Assembly (NCBI RefSeq): GCF_019112545.1
Contig: NW_025064884.1
Span: 697,474-761,473 of the forward strand
DNA length: 64,000 nt
Direction: 5' to 3'
From: Guyanagaster necrorhizus
Taxonomy: Eukaryota > Basidiomycota > Agaricomycetes > Agaricales > Physalacriaceae
The position numbers and the translations under genes were made by a program. Position 1 is the stretch's first letter. Each line of letters starts with the position of its first letter. Below, one piece after another: positions 37,924 through 50,500 of this stretch. The notes below the pieces were generated by a model. The model was not told where the DNA came from and searched no databases. It saw only the letters and a list, made by a program, of their open reading frames with translations.

Positions 37924-38468
37924 TCACAGTGTCGACGCAATCATCCACGCCTCATGGCGAAAAGCCACAATAGCCTCCGTGTCTGCTTCACGATCAGCCC
38001 TCCATGCCCGTTGCTCCAAAGCGTATGCAATGTCGCTGAAACCCTGTGCACATAACTGGTGTGCTACAGGGTATGCACAGAGAATCTCGCGATGTGTGAA
38101 GATGGCTTCCAGATACTCGCCGCCCGTAGTGGGGTAGTTGTCGAGCTGCATCTGGAGCGCTTGGAGGTAGGCGCACCCGTTGTGTTTGAACTCTGCCAGG
38201 GCCTTGAAACCGGTATCGGATGACGCATCGGACTATTGAGGAATAGGCTCGCAGACTCAACGCTACAGGATATCAAACATACATCGCAGCTGATATCATC
38301 AACGAGAATTGCTTCTGGTTGGGCGGCGTAGCTTTCCTGCTTCAAAGATGGGGCATCAGATCGTCATCCGGTAGAAATCAAGGCCCTAGCTCTCACCTTC
38401 TCCAGATTCATCTGGCCGAAAAGATTGCATAGCTCGATTTCTGAGTGATTTAGGTTCATGGAAGTCAT
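37924..38468 (-). CDS. Hypothetical protein, possibly the 5' part of the gene at 36575
   Basis: Model as a stand-alone gene: complement(join(37924..38232, 38283..38339, 38397..38468)), 145 residues from ATG 38468 to a TGA at 37924. The sequence is hydrophilic and helical, with good coding texture (NHSEIELCNLFGQMNLEK, EAILVDDISCD, LAEFKHNGCAYLQALQMQLD, CAQGFSDIAYALEQRAWRAD). The stop falls inside a consensus donor (ACT|gtgagt). Splicing there to 37895 and then to 37701 keeps phase and would join this protein to the membrane domain downstream. It is therefore either a small soluble protein or the N-terminal domain of a larger one. No family is recognised. Confidence 0.5.
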
Positions 38469-40132
38469 AGAGAGAAAGTGAAAAGGATGAATCGTGTCAT
38501 TGTTGCGATTTGTTGGCCCAGCCACTAAACGCGTGTTTGACTTGCGGACTTCAACACGATCGATTACCGGCCCGCTGATTAGACACAGAGTATGTGGATA
38601 AGAAGATTTATCCTGCACCCCTCACGCCTATGACAAGTTGAATCCGAGGGATTTCTGAAACGTATCAGTAGTGGGCGAATCATGAAACGGATTGGACTCC
38701 TTTCTCAACTTAAAAGCCGCTTCTTGAGCTACGTGTTCAAGTTTAAATAGATCCGGAAGTCCACAGTTCTTTGATGTGTTGGACCGCTTTCGACGTTTCG
38801 TTTCATTCTCACACTGACAAGTTTATTTGCATCATCCGCAGGCCGACGCTTAAGGAAATGCGGCCGAGCAAAAACAGTAGTGTTCCATTCATTCCTACAA
38901 TTCCGGGTGTGAGCATAATGGACGTCGATGAAGCAATTGTATGTGACCTGTATAGACGAAGATCCGTTGGTATGGCCAAACCTGGGGTCTCGCCAGACTG
39001 CTTGCCCAATAAACTTGATGCAAAAATGTGGGCAAGTGCAAAGGATGATCCTGGAAAAGTCACGCCGGATGTTGCTACTCCCAATGGAAACGTCTCTTGA
39101 GGACTCTCACCCGATTCACGGATCGGAGCTGCGTTCCTACCAACGCGCTGGAAATGATCCCGATGAAAAAAAAGTGTACCCACAACTTGTAGATGCCGAA
39201 CAGTTACCTTGGGCATCGCGAACACCGGTTAACCCAACGAATCAGAGGTTCCTGTGATACTCCGCAACCGTGGTGCACACTTGCACAACCTTCATCAAGA
39301 GTGTTCATGATCCGTCTATGCAGGGCTGAAAAGTTCAGAGGGATTTGTGACCAAATACTACTTGATAAACGATGTTTTACTCAGTGGTGAATGGAGATTA
39401 TATAAAAGGCATACGGATACTCTGTCCAATGCGTTGAGAAATGTGTCCGTTGAACATCCGGACAGCAGCTTCGGTTTGATGGACGATGGAGGTGCGGTGA
39501 ACGTGAAACTTGAAGATCCCTTCTCCATCACGTCTCCGAGGCATTTCCCCTAGATATCTGAAGGCACTGCATTCCCATGAAAGCGGTTTAACCTCCTTCA
39601 CGCCGAACTTGCGCCTGGGACCCACAGTGAATCGAGGTAGATACGTTGTGATTGACTGGGTGTGCCACTGTCAGAAAGCTCGGGCTCAGAAATTTTGTCA
39701 ACGGTCGTACAAGACTTTTTTTTTTACTCACTTGGTAGGGGCTAAGAGTAAGTAGTGCTTGCGCGTACCTGGTCCTACCCCTGATGATCATTTTCTGATC
39801 CTTGTCATTACGGACGGCCAAGTTCATTGGTCGGCTTGACGTTTTTCAAATTTGAATATCGATATCTTGCAATGAATAATCCTGGAATATACTTTCTTCC
39901 ACAACCACAACCATGGCGATGGCAAACTATGTTCAGTTTCTAGAGTTGTCGTGATAAAGGGCAGCCTTTGACCTACGTTTTAACCAGCATCAAAGAACCT
40001 GATTTCCCCATTATCGTATCTCTATTTTCCTACTCTTTCCCCGTTCGGTGTCCATCTCGTGCCAGGTCGCTAGGTAATATAAACTTTAGCGCTGTGGATG
40101 CACTCTATTGCCCCACTTCCACCCTGTCCACA
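38469..40132. other. Intergenic, no supported gene
   Basis: About 1.6 kb. Open frames of 70-140 codons occur on both strands (for example 38771-39100 and 38809-39225). They overlap each other and lack motifs or consistent splice extensions. It may hold degraded sequence. Confidence 0.4.
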
Positions 40133-41436
40133 ATGGGCGTCGCAAACATTCCTTTGGACAAAGCCTATCTCACTGCTATCTGGCTGGAAACCCTCTTTTA
40201 TGGCGAGTTGTCCATATTCATGGCAACGCGAGTGCTCATTTTTTTCTGTCGTCCAGGCATCAATACCTTTCTTTTCTTCTCGTATCTATGGATTGCGAGA
40301 TACAGGCAGAAGCCCGGAGCTGTCAACATGGTGGTCTTGTGCACGGCAGTAGCCATGTTCTGCTTCTCGACAGTCCACGTGTCCTTGGGTTTTTACCGTC
40401 TGGTTGAAGGCTTCATATATCGTCGCGATCTACCAGGAGGACCCGGAGCATTCTTCTCTGATGTTTCGATACCCGCAAACGTTGCAAAAGTTTGCATACA
40501 TACCATAAATTCCATACTGGGCGACAGCATTGTCGTAAGTGATACCTCTCTATAATAACTAACCCCGACATTCGCTCAAGATTGTTCAAGGTCTGGAGAT
40601 GCTATCACGTATGGGGTAGAGACTGGATCGTTTGCATTCTTCCTATCCTTCTGATCATAGCTTCGGCTGGTAAGCAGTATATTGACTGCTCGGATGCTGT
40701 TTCGCTAACCTTGCCTCAGTCTGTGGCTTTGGCCAGACAGTTATCTTTGCGCAGGCAAAGACGACGCACAGCGCCTTTGGTCCGAATTTGCAAAGGTGGA
40801 ACGGGTCTCTTTTTTCACTGTCGCTCGTGACCAACGTTGTCGCGACATCGCTAATTGCCTTTAGAATATGGTAAGCGAGCCTCTTTATTGTTCCCAATTT
40901 CAATTAAATGTCGCAAACAGGCATCTCGGAAGACAGCTTACTTTTCCGTCTTCCTTCAGATACCTCAGAGTGCTCACACTCGTCGTCGAGTCGGGTGCGA
41001 TCTACTCGTCAGCACTGATCATCGAGATCACTTTATACTTTTTAAATACCAACGCCTTTTATATCATATACGACCCTATAGCTCAGTTGACGGTTAGTAT
41101 CGTTTCTCTATTCCCTTGTTGTGTTGCTCATTATTCTGATTTTCGTAGGCTATAGTGCCTACGATGATAATCGTTATGACCAGTTTGGGACTAACATCCA
41201 ACAACTTAAATGAGCAGACAAAGTTGTCTGTCGAAACATCACCGCATTTTGCGTTGAAGCGCCACCGCGGGGGTAATACCGCGACTGATTCTTCCTTTGT
41301 TGCAGCCCCCAGGAATGGAGTGTTGGGGACTAATAGTGCGTCTGCAGAATCAGGGCTTGAAAGGAGTTTGTACCTGGATATGAAGGGAGATGATCCGGTT
41401 CTCTACAGTGGTGGGAGCGGTTCCGATAGTGGGTGA
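40133..41436 (+). CDS. Seven-helix membrane protein of an agaricomycete type
   Basis: Model: join(40133..40534, 40591..40669, 40720..40870, 40921..41092, 41149..41436), 363 residues; GT-AG throughout and total divisible by three. About seven hydrophobic helices are seen, including VNMVVLCTAVAMFCFSTVHV, DWIVCILPILLIIASAVCGF and SLSLVTNVVATSLIAF. WRCYHVWGRDW marks the family-typical boundary, and a Ser/Gly-rich hydrophilic tail follows. Many agaricomycete genomes carry dozens of proteins with this plan (LETLFYGE near the start, VWRCY-VW in the middle). Receptor-like roles have been suggested from topology only. The function is unknown. Confidence 0.75.
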
Positions 41437-42189
41437 TATGCGTCCTGTTGGCAATAGCCTGTGTACAGTACTACTTATATATTTCTTTGGTGGATAGCAA
41501 TTTTTACGGGGTATTGATCGGGGCTAAGCAGTTTGTTTCAACTGACATCGTCGCAGAGTTCACATGGAATTACCTCAGGTTCCCGGATTTCCTGTCACCG
41601 TGTTCTGTTTAATGAACTTTGTTATATGAAGCGAAGAAAGTCAGGCTGCGGCGTTTGGTTACCACGACGCGCCTCGAAGAAACAGAAAATATGCGTCTTT
41701 TGGCAACTTTAGCTCGCTTGTAGACGAAATTGTATGCAATTTAATACGACGACTGGTAGCCAAATGGTAACAGAGTCAATGACTCCATTGGCGGCGACGG
41801 GACCGATAATACCCGAATCAGGCAAAACCCTAACCTGAGAAGAGGTGGTGACCGGGGTCTGCCTAATTTTTGAGTGACCAACGGACAGATCGCCCTTGTC
41901 TTCGTCCCTCGTCCTTGCCTACAGGACAGACTTTGACTCCCGGATCGCTGCCTCTAGCATCCGAAGACTTTCCTTAGTCTCACTTAGACTCTTTAACTCA
42001 TCTTACAGCTGCTTTCTCGCCTGCTGGCAGGTCATTTTTGACGACCGACCCACAGGAGACAGACCTTTACTCGACACCCAAATCAGTCACTCCAAATCAT
42101 CCCAACTCATCTCATATTCCAAAATTCGTTGGTATTTTTTTTTTGTTTTTGTTCTCTTCTTTTCTGATATCGCTTTCTGTGCCTGTAGA
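41437..42189. other. Promoter and 5' UTR of eIF4G
   Basis: The 750 bases before the eIF4G start. A pyrimidine-rich run ends in ctgtag one base before the ATG at 42190, so the 5' UTR is probably spliced there; the donor was not located. Confidence 0.5.
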
Positions 42190-45100
42190 ATGAGCAAATC
42201 CGCAACTGCAACAGTACCAAAGATCCCTGCCCAGCTACCATCTCAGTCAGCTTGGTCAAGAGGCCCACCGCAGACCGCGTCTTCGTCCCGATCTCAATCT
42301 CCAGCTCCTCAGAATACACCCGTTCATGCAACGCATTCAAGACGTCCTAGTACTCTTGGTCAGGGCATACACATAAAAGATGGAGTGAGCATTCCTCGGA
42401 ATAACGTAGGAGCTGCAAAGCAAGGTGAATGCTATTCCGCCCCTTCTCTTGCACAGCTAAAATGTGTGTCGCTAGGACCCGCAGTGTCCTTCGGATCTAT
42501 AGATGATGTTTCGGCGCCAATGTCGTCGTCACCCGCTGCCACACCCCCGATAAAATCAGAGGGTGTCAAAACGTTTGGAACTGTTCCTGCGACGGTCAGC
42601 CAGGTAAACGGCAAATCGTCTGTATCCATTGCGAAGCCAGGATCTTCGTCAAATACCTCTAATCTACCACACAAGCCACGTAAACAGGACATTACTAAGT
42701 TGTTCCAGAATCCATCGTCGGCGCCCCCGTCCCAAGCCTCCTCAGATACCTCATCTCCTAATATCAGACCTTCAAATCTCCCGCCTTCATCACAACCGCC
42801 CTCGATACCTTCATCGTCTCATCCGCCGTATCCTTCCTTCGTTCCCCAAAATGGCATGCGACCTCAGCAACCCAATGCAGGTCCTAATAGTAGTGCTACT
42901 GGTTCTGGTCCAAGGTCCCCCCCGTATCAACGGCAGGTCCCTAATGGCAATGCCCCCCGTATACCGAGCGGGCCAACCGGGCCAGGGGCTCCTCAGATGT
43001 CTGGGGGCCTTAGTAGTCCTCGTATGACACCCCATCCTCCTCCTGCAAATCTTCCTCCGCCAATGCAAGCCCCAATGACATGGGCTCCTAATTACTATGT
43101 AAGTGCAATGCTCTGCCATCTTATCGCGGTCTTCATAATTTTTTTCAAGTATATGGGTGACCAGTCATACATGTATAACTGGTATATTCCCCAGCAACAT
43201 CAGATGCCGCCTCAACAACCCCAGCATCACCCGCCCCCTCCCAGTGGGCATGTCCCTCCCCATAATGGGATCCCTGTTTCTCCTCGTAATCATCCTCCGC
43301 CTCTTCAAGGACCTGGAACCCCGACTCCCGCACATGCAGTACCGGCCACACATTCTCCTCATCTCCCCCCCACAATGTCACATTCTTCGTCTGGGAGTAT
43401 CGGTGGTTTATCGTCGCCGCCTCCTACTCCCTCCTCCGCCTCGATGCCCGGTACTGGTCGATTAAACACCAACGCTAACACGTTTGTGCCCAGTCAACGG
43501 CCAAGTGCTCGGGTTTCGCTTAAAAATGCAGACGGGATGGAAATTAACTTGGAAAAGCTTAAGAATCAGAAACTCAGTCCTGCTCTGCCTGGCACTGCGC
43601 TTCCGCCGGTCGTATCGTCGGCGCACGGTAGTCCTAATCGGCGGTCTGTTATACGTATGGAGTCCGAAGAGGAGCGGTCGAAACGCTTAGCGAGTGAGCA
43701 GCAAGCCAAAGCCAAGGCAGAGGCAGATTCCAAGGCAAAGAAGGAGAACGAGGAGAACGAGCGTAGGGAGAAGGAGGAGAAGGAGGAGAAGGAGAAGAAA
43801 GAGAAGGAAGAGCAAGAGCGCAAGGAAAAAGATGAGAAGGAGAGATTGGAGAAGGAAGCGAAGGAAGCGAAGGAGAAAATGGAGCGAGAGGCGAAAGCGG
43901 CCAAAGAGAAACAGGAACGAGAAGCGGCTGAGAAGAAGAGGCTGGAAGAAGAGGCTATTGAGAAGGAGCGCTTGAAGAAGGAGGAAGAGGAGAGGGAAAA
44001 GGAGAAAGAGCGTCTCCGGCTAGAGGAGGAACAGCGAAAGAAGGAGGAGGAAGAGGCTGAGAGGAAGCGGTTGCAGCAAGAACAGGACGAGAAAGAGAAG
44101 GAACGGTTACGCCTGGAAGAGGAAGAGAAGGAACGCGCCCGTATCGCAGAGGAAGAAGCCACCAAGGCTAAAGCTAAAGCTGAAGCTGAGGCCGCTGCTG
44201 CCAAGCCTGAGGAAGGTGAGGTCATAGAAGAACTTTCCAGCGCTGATACCGCAGCAACAAGCAAGGACAAGGCCAAGGAGAGGGATCTCCGAATCAATAC
44301 CACGTCTCCCCCGTCTGAGCTTCCCCGACGTCGCCCTGGCCCCCTCGATCTCTCTACCACCAAGGCCAACATTCCCGCACCGCTTCCTTCTGCTCTTGCT
44401 ACCGCTCGTAACATCGATGACTTAGGCCGCGTCCCTTACCCCGAGGGAATCAAGAGTCCTAGAGTTGAGCTCAACATAAATGCTAAGGATGGGAAATTCA
44501 GGTGTGCTATCATTGTTCAACGTCTACAAGCATATGCTGACATTGATATCAGATACGACCGAGACTTCCTTCTGCAATTCATGTCGATATGTAAGGAGAA
44601 GCCAGACTCACTTCCTGCCCTCGATGCTATCGGTCTTGAGCCGTCAGACCAGAGTTCCTATCCCATGAGTCGCGGTGGATCCGGGCGACATCGCCAGGGC
44701 TCTGGTGCTGTTCCACCTCAGCGCCAGAACTCCACTGGGCTTGGATTCAACCCAGCATCCTCCTTTGGTAAAGGAGGATCCAGCAGCACGTTCAGCATGG
44801 GCGGCATGGGCAACTTTGCAACCATCGGCGGGTCCAAGCTTAACAGCGACGACCGATTCAATATATCCAACAACATGCGTGCTACATCTGTTAGTGGTGC
44901 GACGTCTATGCCATTTGGCGGCCGGCCTTCTCAAATGCAAAGAACGGCAAGCCAAGGTGGCCCGGGTGGTGCCCCCATGGGCAGCAACCGAACTCGGAGC
45001 AAGCGTGGCGAGAAGCGCAACGACAGCAATAGAGTTCAGACTGGTCCTGGAACTCAGCACGGGCACGGCATGGGTGGTCATGGACCTGCAGCAGCTCTGG

Positions 45101-47074
45101 CTCAAGCGATGCTCGAGCCTGTTGCGCCATTGCAGCAAACTGCCAATCGCTGGGACAGGCGTGTGCTTAGTTCAAACGGTCCGGACTCTCCCGATCTCGT
45201 TGACCGTAAGGTCAAGGGTCTTCTCAACAAACTTACAATGGAGAAATTCGACTCCATCTCCGATCAGATCATCGCATGGGCGAACAAATCCGAAAAGGAG
45301 AAAGACGGCCGAACTCTCATCCAGGTCATCAGGCTTGTCTTTGAGAAAGCCACTGATGAGGCTACATGGTCCGAGATGTATGCTCGTCTCTGTCGGAAAA
45401 TGATGGAGCAAATCAGTGCAAAGGTCCAGGATGATAGCATCAAGAATCCTGAGGGCAAACCCATCGCTGGCGGGCAACTGTTCCGGAAATACCTTCTCAA
45501 CAGGTGTCAGGAAGATTTCGAGCGAGGCTGGGTGGCGAAGGAAGCTGCGGCTGCAGCTGCAGCTTCCAAGGCCATCGAGGATGAAGCTGTCAAAGCTGCT
45601 GCCCAGAAGAAAGGGGATGGCGAGGAGGAGGTCGCGCTGTATTCTGAAGAGTATTACGCTGCACAGAAAGCGAAACGTCAAGGTCTCGGTTTGATTAAAT
45701 TCATTGGTGAATTGTTCAAACTGCAGATGTTGACGGAGCGTATCATGCACGAGTGTGTCAAGAAGTTGCTTGGAAATGTCGAAAATCCCGAGGAAGAGGA
45801 GATCGAATCCCTCTGCAAACTTTTGACTACTGTCGGGCAATTGTTGGATACAACAAAGGCCCGCGCTCATATGGATGTGTACTTCTCGCGCATGAAGGAA
45901 CTTACGAAGAGCACTAATGTTAGCTCGCGTATGCAGTTCATGTTGCAGGTACGTTTTACACTGTCGGTGAGTTACTCTCCTAACTAACTCTGTCTAGGAT
46001 GTCCTCGAGCTGCGTGAGCGGAAATGGATCAGCCGCAATGCTGTTGCTGCGCCTACCACGATCGCTCAGATCCACGAAGCAGTAAGTGCTTTTTTTTTTC
46101 CCTTTCATTCCGGATATTGCCGTCTCATCCCGTTTCAAAGGCTGCGAAGGAGAAAGCCGCCCAAGAGAAGGAATCATATCAACGTCAAATGTCAATCTCT
46201 CGCGGCGGATCCCGACGGGGTGGAGAACGAGGCGAATTTCCACAAGTTGGCGCCGATGGCTGGGCAGTCGCTGGAGGTAACTCTGCCCCACGACCTCCTT
46301 CCAAGGCCGGCGATCTGTCCAAGTTTGGTCAGATTAGTAACAAAGGCGCACCTCTTACTTTTGGTCCTCAAAGCAGCATATACGCCGGAAAGAAGGACAA
46401 GCGAGAGTCTGTCCAACGGACGAATTCTTCTTCACAGAACATGTTTTCTATGCTTGATTCTGCGGAAAGTGCCATACCCAAAGGTAAAAATTTCCAGCTC
46501 TTCCGTGGAGCTGTCGATCTGATTTGATTTACTAGAAACGTTCCAGCGTAAGCGCCTTATTCTTGCGCCTCGGTCGAAGCCAGTTGAGGGTCAAGAACAC
46601 GCGCTGACGACCGCAGAGTCCGAGGCTAGCTCAGACGAAGAAGTAATCGCTGAACCTGAACCTGTTGAGATAAACAACCAAGACGCCAAGAAGAAGATAG
46701 AGGAGGATATCAAGGAGTTTGGCGCCGTTCGGAATCTCGATGAAGCAGAAGTTTATTTCACGCAACTTCCTGCTAAACGCCACCCTCTCTTGGTTGACAA
46801 ACTGATTTCATTTGCTGTGGAGTCGAAGGAGACAGATGCGCAGCTAGTGGCGCAGCTATTCTCACGTGCCTCGGCCAAGAATCTCTGTACAATTGCTGAT
46901 TTTGAAAGCGGATTCGCCGCAGTGCTCGAGTTCCTGGAGGACATTGCTATTGATGCACCGATGGCCTTCAACCTGATGGCAATAATGATGAAGGGCCCCG
47001 CCTTTGATGATGAGCAACGGACACGCTTAGCCTCGAAGACGGACAGTGCCAAACTTCTTGGGCTTTTATCTTAG
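42190..47074 (+). CDS. Translation initiation factor eIF4G
   Basis: Model: join(42190..42424, 42476..43098, 43150..44501, 44553..45948, 45998..46081, 46141..46483, 46536..47074), 1523 residues. The order is a Ser/Pro/Gln-rich N-terminus, a long Lys/Glu-rich charged helix (residues about 453-660) and an eIF4E-binding motif Y-x4-L-hydrophobic (YDRDFLLQF, about 738). An MIF4G domain lies at about 945-1230 (LLNKLTMEKFDSISDQIIAW, GLGLIKFIGELFKLQMLTER) and an MA3 domain at about 1390-1520 (DEAEVYFTQLPAKRHPLLVD). eIF4G is the scaffold joining cap-binding eIF4E, the helicase eIF4A and the 40S subunit. The MA3 domain, absent from baker's yeast, is expected in basidiomycetes. Introns 1-3 are each exactly 51 bases, in frame and stop-free. 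Confidence 0.93.
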
Positions 47075-47525
47075 ACTGTGATTTCGTCTTGCATCGTACT
47101 GTATCCGTTATCCCATGTTTTCTCTTTCTGCATTGTTCTCATACTTTGGCATATTGTTTATTCTACGATGCTTTCAGTGCATCTTTCGGTACCTACTTAT
47201 TTCTGTTTTGCCTGCACATGTACGTAGCAACGGTAGCATACTACCGAGCAGAAGAGTTTCATTTTTTCTGCATCATTTACTTAGTAACCGGAGAGTTCCT
47301 TGCACCGCATCGCGTCATGATCATCAATCGTGGGAATTTTCCGTAAGCGGGTTTACCGGTTTGCTGTTAGATAAATAACTATTTGGGTCGACTGCGATCT
47401 GGTTCCCTTTTTCTTCTTGGGGCCGCTCGAGCCTTTGCTTGTTATCCTTATTGGACTGCATTCCCCTTTCCTGCTCGAACATCAATAACCTCAAGCCCCT
47501 GTGCAACCTCAGGCTCTCATTTTTC
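47075..47525. other. Intergenic between eIF4G and the TRK gene
   Basis: 450 bases between two plus-strand genes, probably the eIF4G 3' UTR plus the transporter promoter. Nothing specific is seen. Confidence 0.45.
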
Positions 47526-50500
47526 ATGCCCTCGATTCGTTCATCTTTGGCGTCGGGCGTGAGCTGGAAACATATCAAAAGACATCTCAATTTCTTTCGT
47601 GTTCATCTACTGTTCTTGTCAGTCGGTCTGTCTCGCATTGTACTTGCCATCACTTACCTGTTCGTGCAGCGCTTTCACACCCCTGATCTTTTCTGGAATA
47701 TTTTATGCGAGCAATGGACAGTACCATATATCCTACATCGATTCTCTGTTCAACTGCGTCAGTGCGATGACCGTCTGCGGTTTGTCTACCGTGGATCTCA
47801 GTAGTCTCACTCCATGGCAGCAGGTTATACTTTTCATTCAGATGTGTCTAGGCAATCCAGTACGTTTCCGTTCCTTCCTCCACATCTATGGATCCACTGC
47901 TGACACGCTCCAGGTTCTCGTGTCCTGGGTCATGGTTTACATCCGAAGGTGAGATCCGTCGCCAATTCTCACTTCTAGACTCACACGCCTTTAGACGCTA
48001 CTTTGCCAAAAAGTTTCGACGCATCATCGCAGAGACCAGCGCCGTTCATATCGCCCCCATTGACGCCGAGGAAAAGTATGTACCCTGGTTCCGCCGTATT
48101 TTCACCTCGCGGAACAAAACGGTGACTGTGACAGAGGTTGGAAGAGACAAGGGGGCCGAGACAGAGCGACGAAGCTGCATTATTCGCAAGAAGCTGCGAA
48201 CAGACATGATCAGACGCATGGACGACGCTCCGAAGCGTGTGGATCCGAACGGGTGGATATCTGAAGGCAGGACGATACCGCTGCAAAGATTTAGCACTGT
48301 ACAATCTAACCAGGACGTTCCTCGGCATCTTTCTTTCGCGTCGCCCTCGCCTGAACGGCCTCCGCAATCTCCACGTATCACAAAGGGTCCCTTAATGAAG
48401 AGGTAAGCGAGTCTGCCCTTAGCTTTTGAATTCCTAATATATCCTTCTTAGATTGGTACGACGACTATCAGACCCTGGGACGCCTTCGAGACAGAATTCA
48501 CTCAAGAACGGTGAGTTTTTGTCTTGTCAGTGCCAAGATCACAACGGCATGATTACACTGTCGCCCGTTGTTCTGATAATGCCCACGTTGTTTTTTACAT
48601 GGCTCGTCCTAGCCGTAACAGCGCCCCGGTCCGAGAAATTCCACCATGTGGAATATTTCCCTGTTACCTCTTGTCAAAATATCAAAAAGACTGATATATT
48701 TGCAGCTCCCATGCACAGGTCAGAAACGATGGCTATAGGTTCCATGGGGAAATTTCCGCGTACACAAACTGTGGAGTTCTCATTGCCAAAGCAACCAAAT
48801 CGGAGAATGAGAACAGAAAGAACTCAAACTTCGGAACTTGATGTTGATGCCACGGCGTCTGCGGAGAATCACAGTAAGTTCTTGTTTTTTCTGCTCTCTA
48901 GAGCTCTTGGAATGATCCGGAATGTACGGTACTATCCTTCTTTCCGATGGGCCGTATGCTGCGAATCATGTTCGAGATCCATGGACGCATTCAGCCATAG
49001 TTAGACTGACTTTTTTTTTGCAGGGCCACACAGGACACCTATACAGCCTCATTTGTCGATTCCCACCCATACGACAACCCACATGCACAGGGCCAGCCGA
49101 GCGCCGACGAGGCACAGTGGTTTGGGCGGATTTCCCATGCCGCACGAAATTCTGGGCAGCTTGATCAGTCGATTCTTTCCCAAGTTCAAGCGGAGGCTGA
49201 CGAGAACATTGACCGTACCAGCTTCAACCACAATTGCGTCTCAACGGAGAGCGACTCTAACATCTGCGAAGACTGTTCCATACATTTCTTTTGACGCCGT
49301 TGTGGGACACAATTCATCTTTCCCATACTTGACTAGTAATCAGATCGAAGAGCTCGGCGGCGTGGAGTACCGTGCGCTGAATGCCTTGCTTTGGATTGTT
49401 GCCGGGGTATGTCCCCTTCTGCTTCTGTTAGACGTCCCGCTTACCCTTTGGAATAGTATCATATACTCATCCAGCTGACAGCGTTTGTCATGATTTCTCC
49501 GTACATATCTATGTCCAGGTGGAGTTCCGATTTCAACACTCCCTCATTGCTTCGTTCATTATCGCCGGTATGGTATGTCCAACTGAGCGTCAGAAATATA
49601 GCATCATTGGCTCACGGAGTTCTAAGGTTTTCACTCTTCCAGGTGGTATCTGCCTATACCAACACGGGCATGTCATTGGTGGACCAGTCGATGGTCCCGT
49701 TCCAGGAAGCGTACTTGATGATATTTGCCATGATCTTCTTAATTTTAGCCGGAAATACTGCTTTTGTAGGTCTACCTCTATTTGTTTAACCTGGAATGTA
49801 CTGACTGCCTATACCCACTAGCCCATCTTGTGAGTCTTCCTCCGTCTAGCCGCCTAATAAACATACTCAATGTCGGCACTCAGTTTACGGTTTGCGATGT
49901 AAGTTCTCTTCTCGCTTTCTCGTTCTGTTTTGACAATATTTAGATGGATGCTAACGAAAATTGTACCTGAAAACTCACGAGCAAACGAAACCTTACACTT
50001 TCTACTTGATCATCCTAGACGATGTTTTATCTATTTATTTCCTTCTCATCAGACCTGGTTTCTTCTGACTGTAGTAATTTGCCTGAAGTACGTCCGTTCT
50101 TCTTTGCCATGCTGATACTGACTGCTGGACAGCTTTACGGATTGGTTCTTCTTCATGGTGTTGGATATTGGGACCCCTGCGATTGAAGTCATCCCCTTGG
50201 GCACTCGATTCGTCATAGGGTTGCTACAAGCAATTGCCGTCCGAGCTGCGGGCTTCGCTACGGTAACACTGTCGGCCCTTGCTCCAGCTGTTAAGTGAGA
50301 TTTCACATTTACTCGTCAACCAGTCCAAAATCCAACCCCTAAATCACAGAGTGCTCTATGTCGTGATGATGTATGTCAGCGTCTGTAAGCGTATTCACTC
50401 GTCGTTTTGTGTGTTCTTGCTTAATCTATTTAGACCCCATCGCGATGAGGTTAGTTTCTAACATAGGGCCAAGGACGAATTCTCATTGTTTACCAGTGTC

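Noticed and set aside
38771..39225. Overlapping open frames of 109 and 138 codons on both strands
   Set aside because: They mirror each other, and neither has recognisable motifs or fitting introns.
41896..42189. In-frame extension of eIF4G upstream of its ATG
   Set aside because: It has no initiator supported by homology, and an acceptor-like ctgtag directly before 42190 suggests a spliced 5' UTR.
43694..43975. Arg-rich plus-strand frame inside eIF4G
   Set aside because: Frame-shifted reading of the same GA-rich repeat-like coding region; no start context and no independent signal.
43566..44414. Long minus-strand serine-rich open frame (282 codons)
   Set aside because: It is the antisense of the Lys/Glu-rich helix of eIF4G; GAG/AAG-rich codons read backward as CTC/CTT and Ser codons, so stops are rare by composition.
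46220..46522. Second plus-strand frame across the eIF4G region near 46.3 kb
   Set aside because: Shadow of the real frame, which continues the eIF4G protein with correct splice phases.
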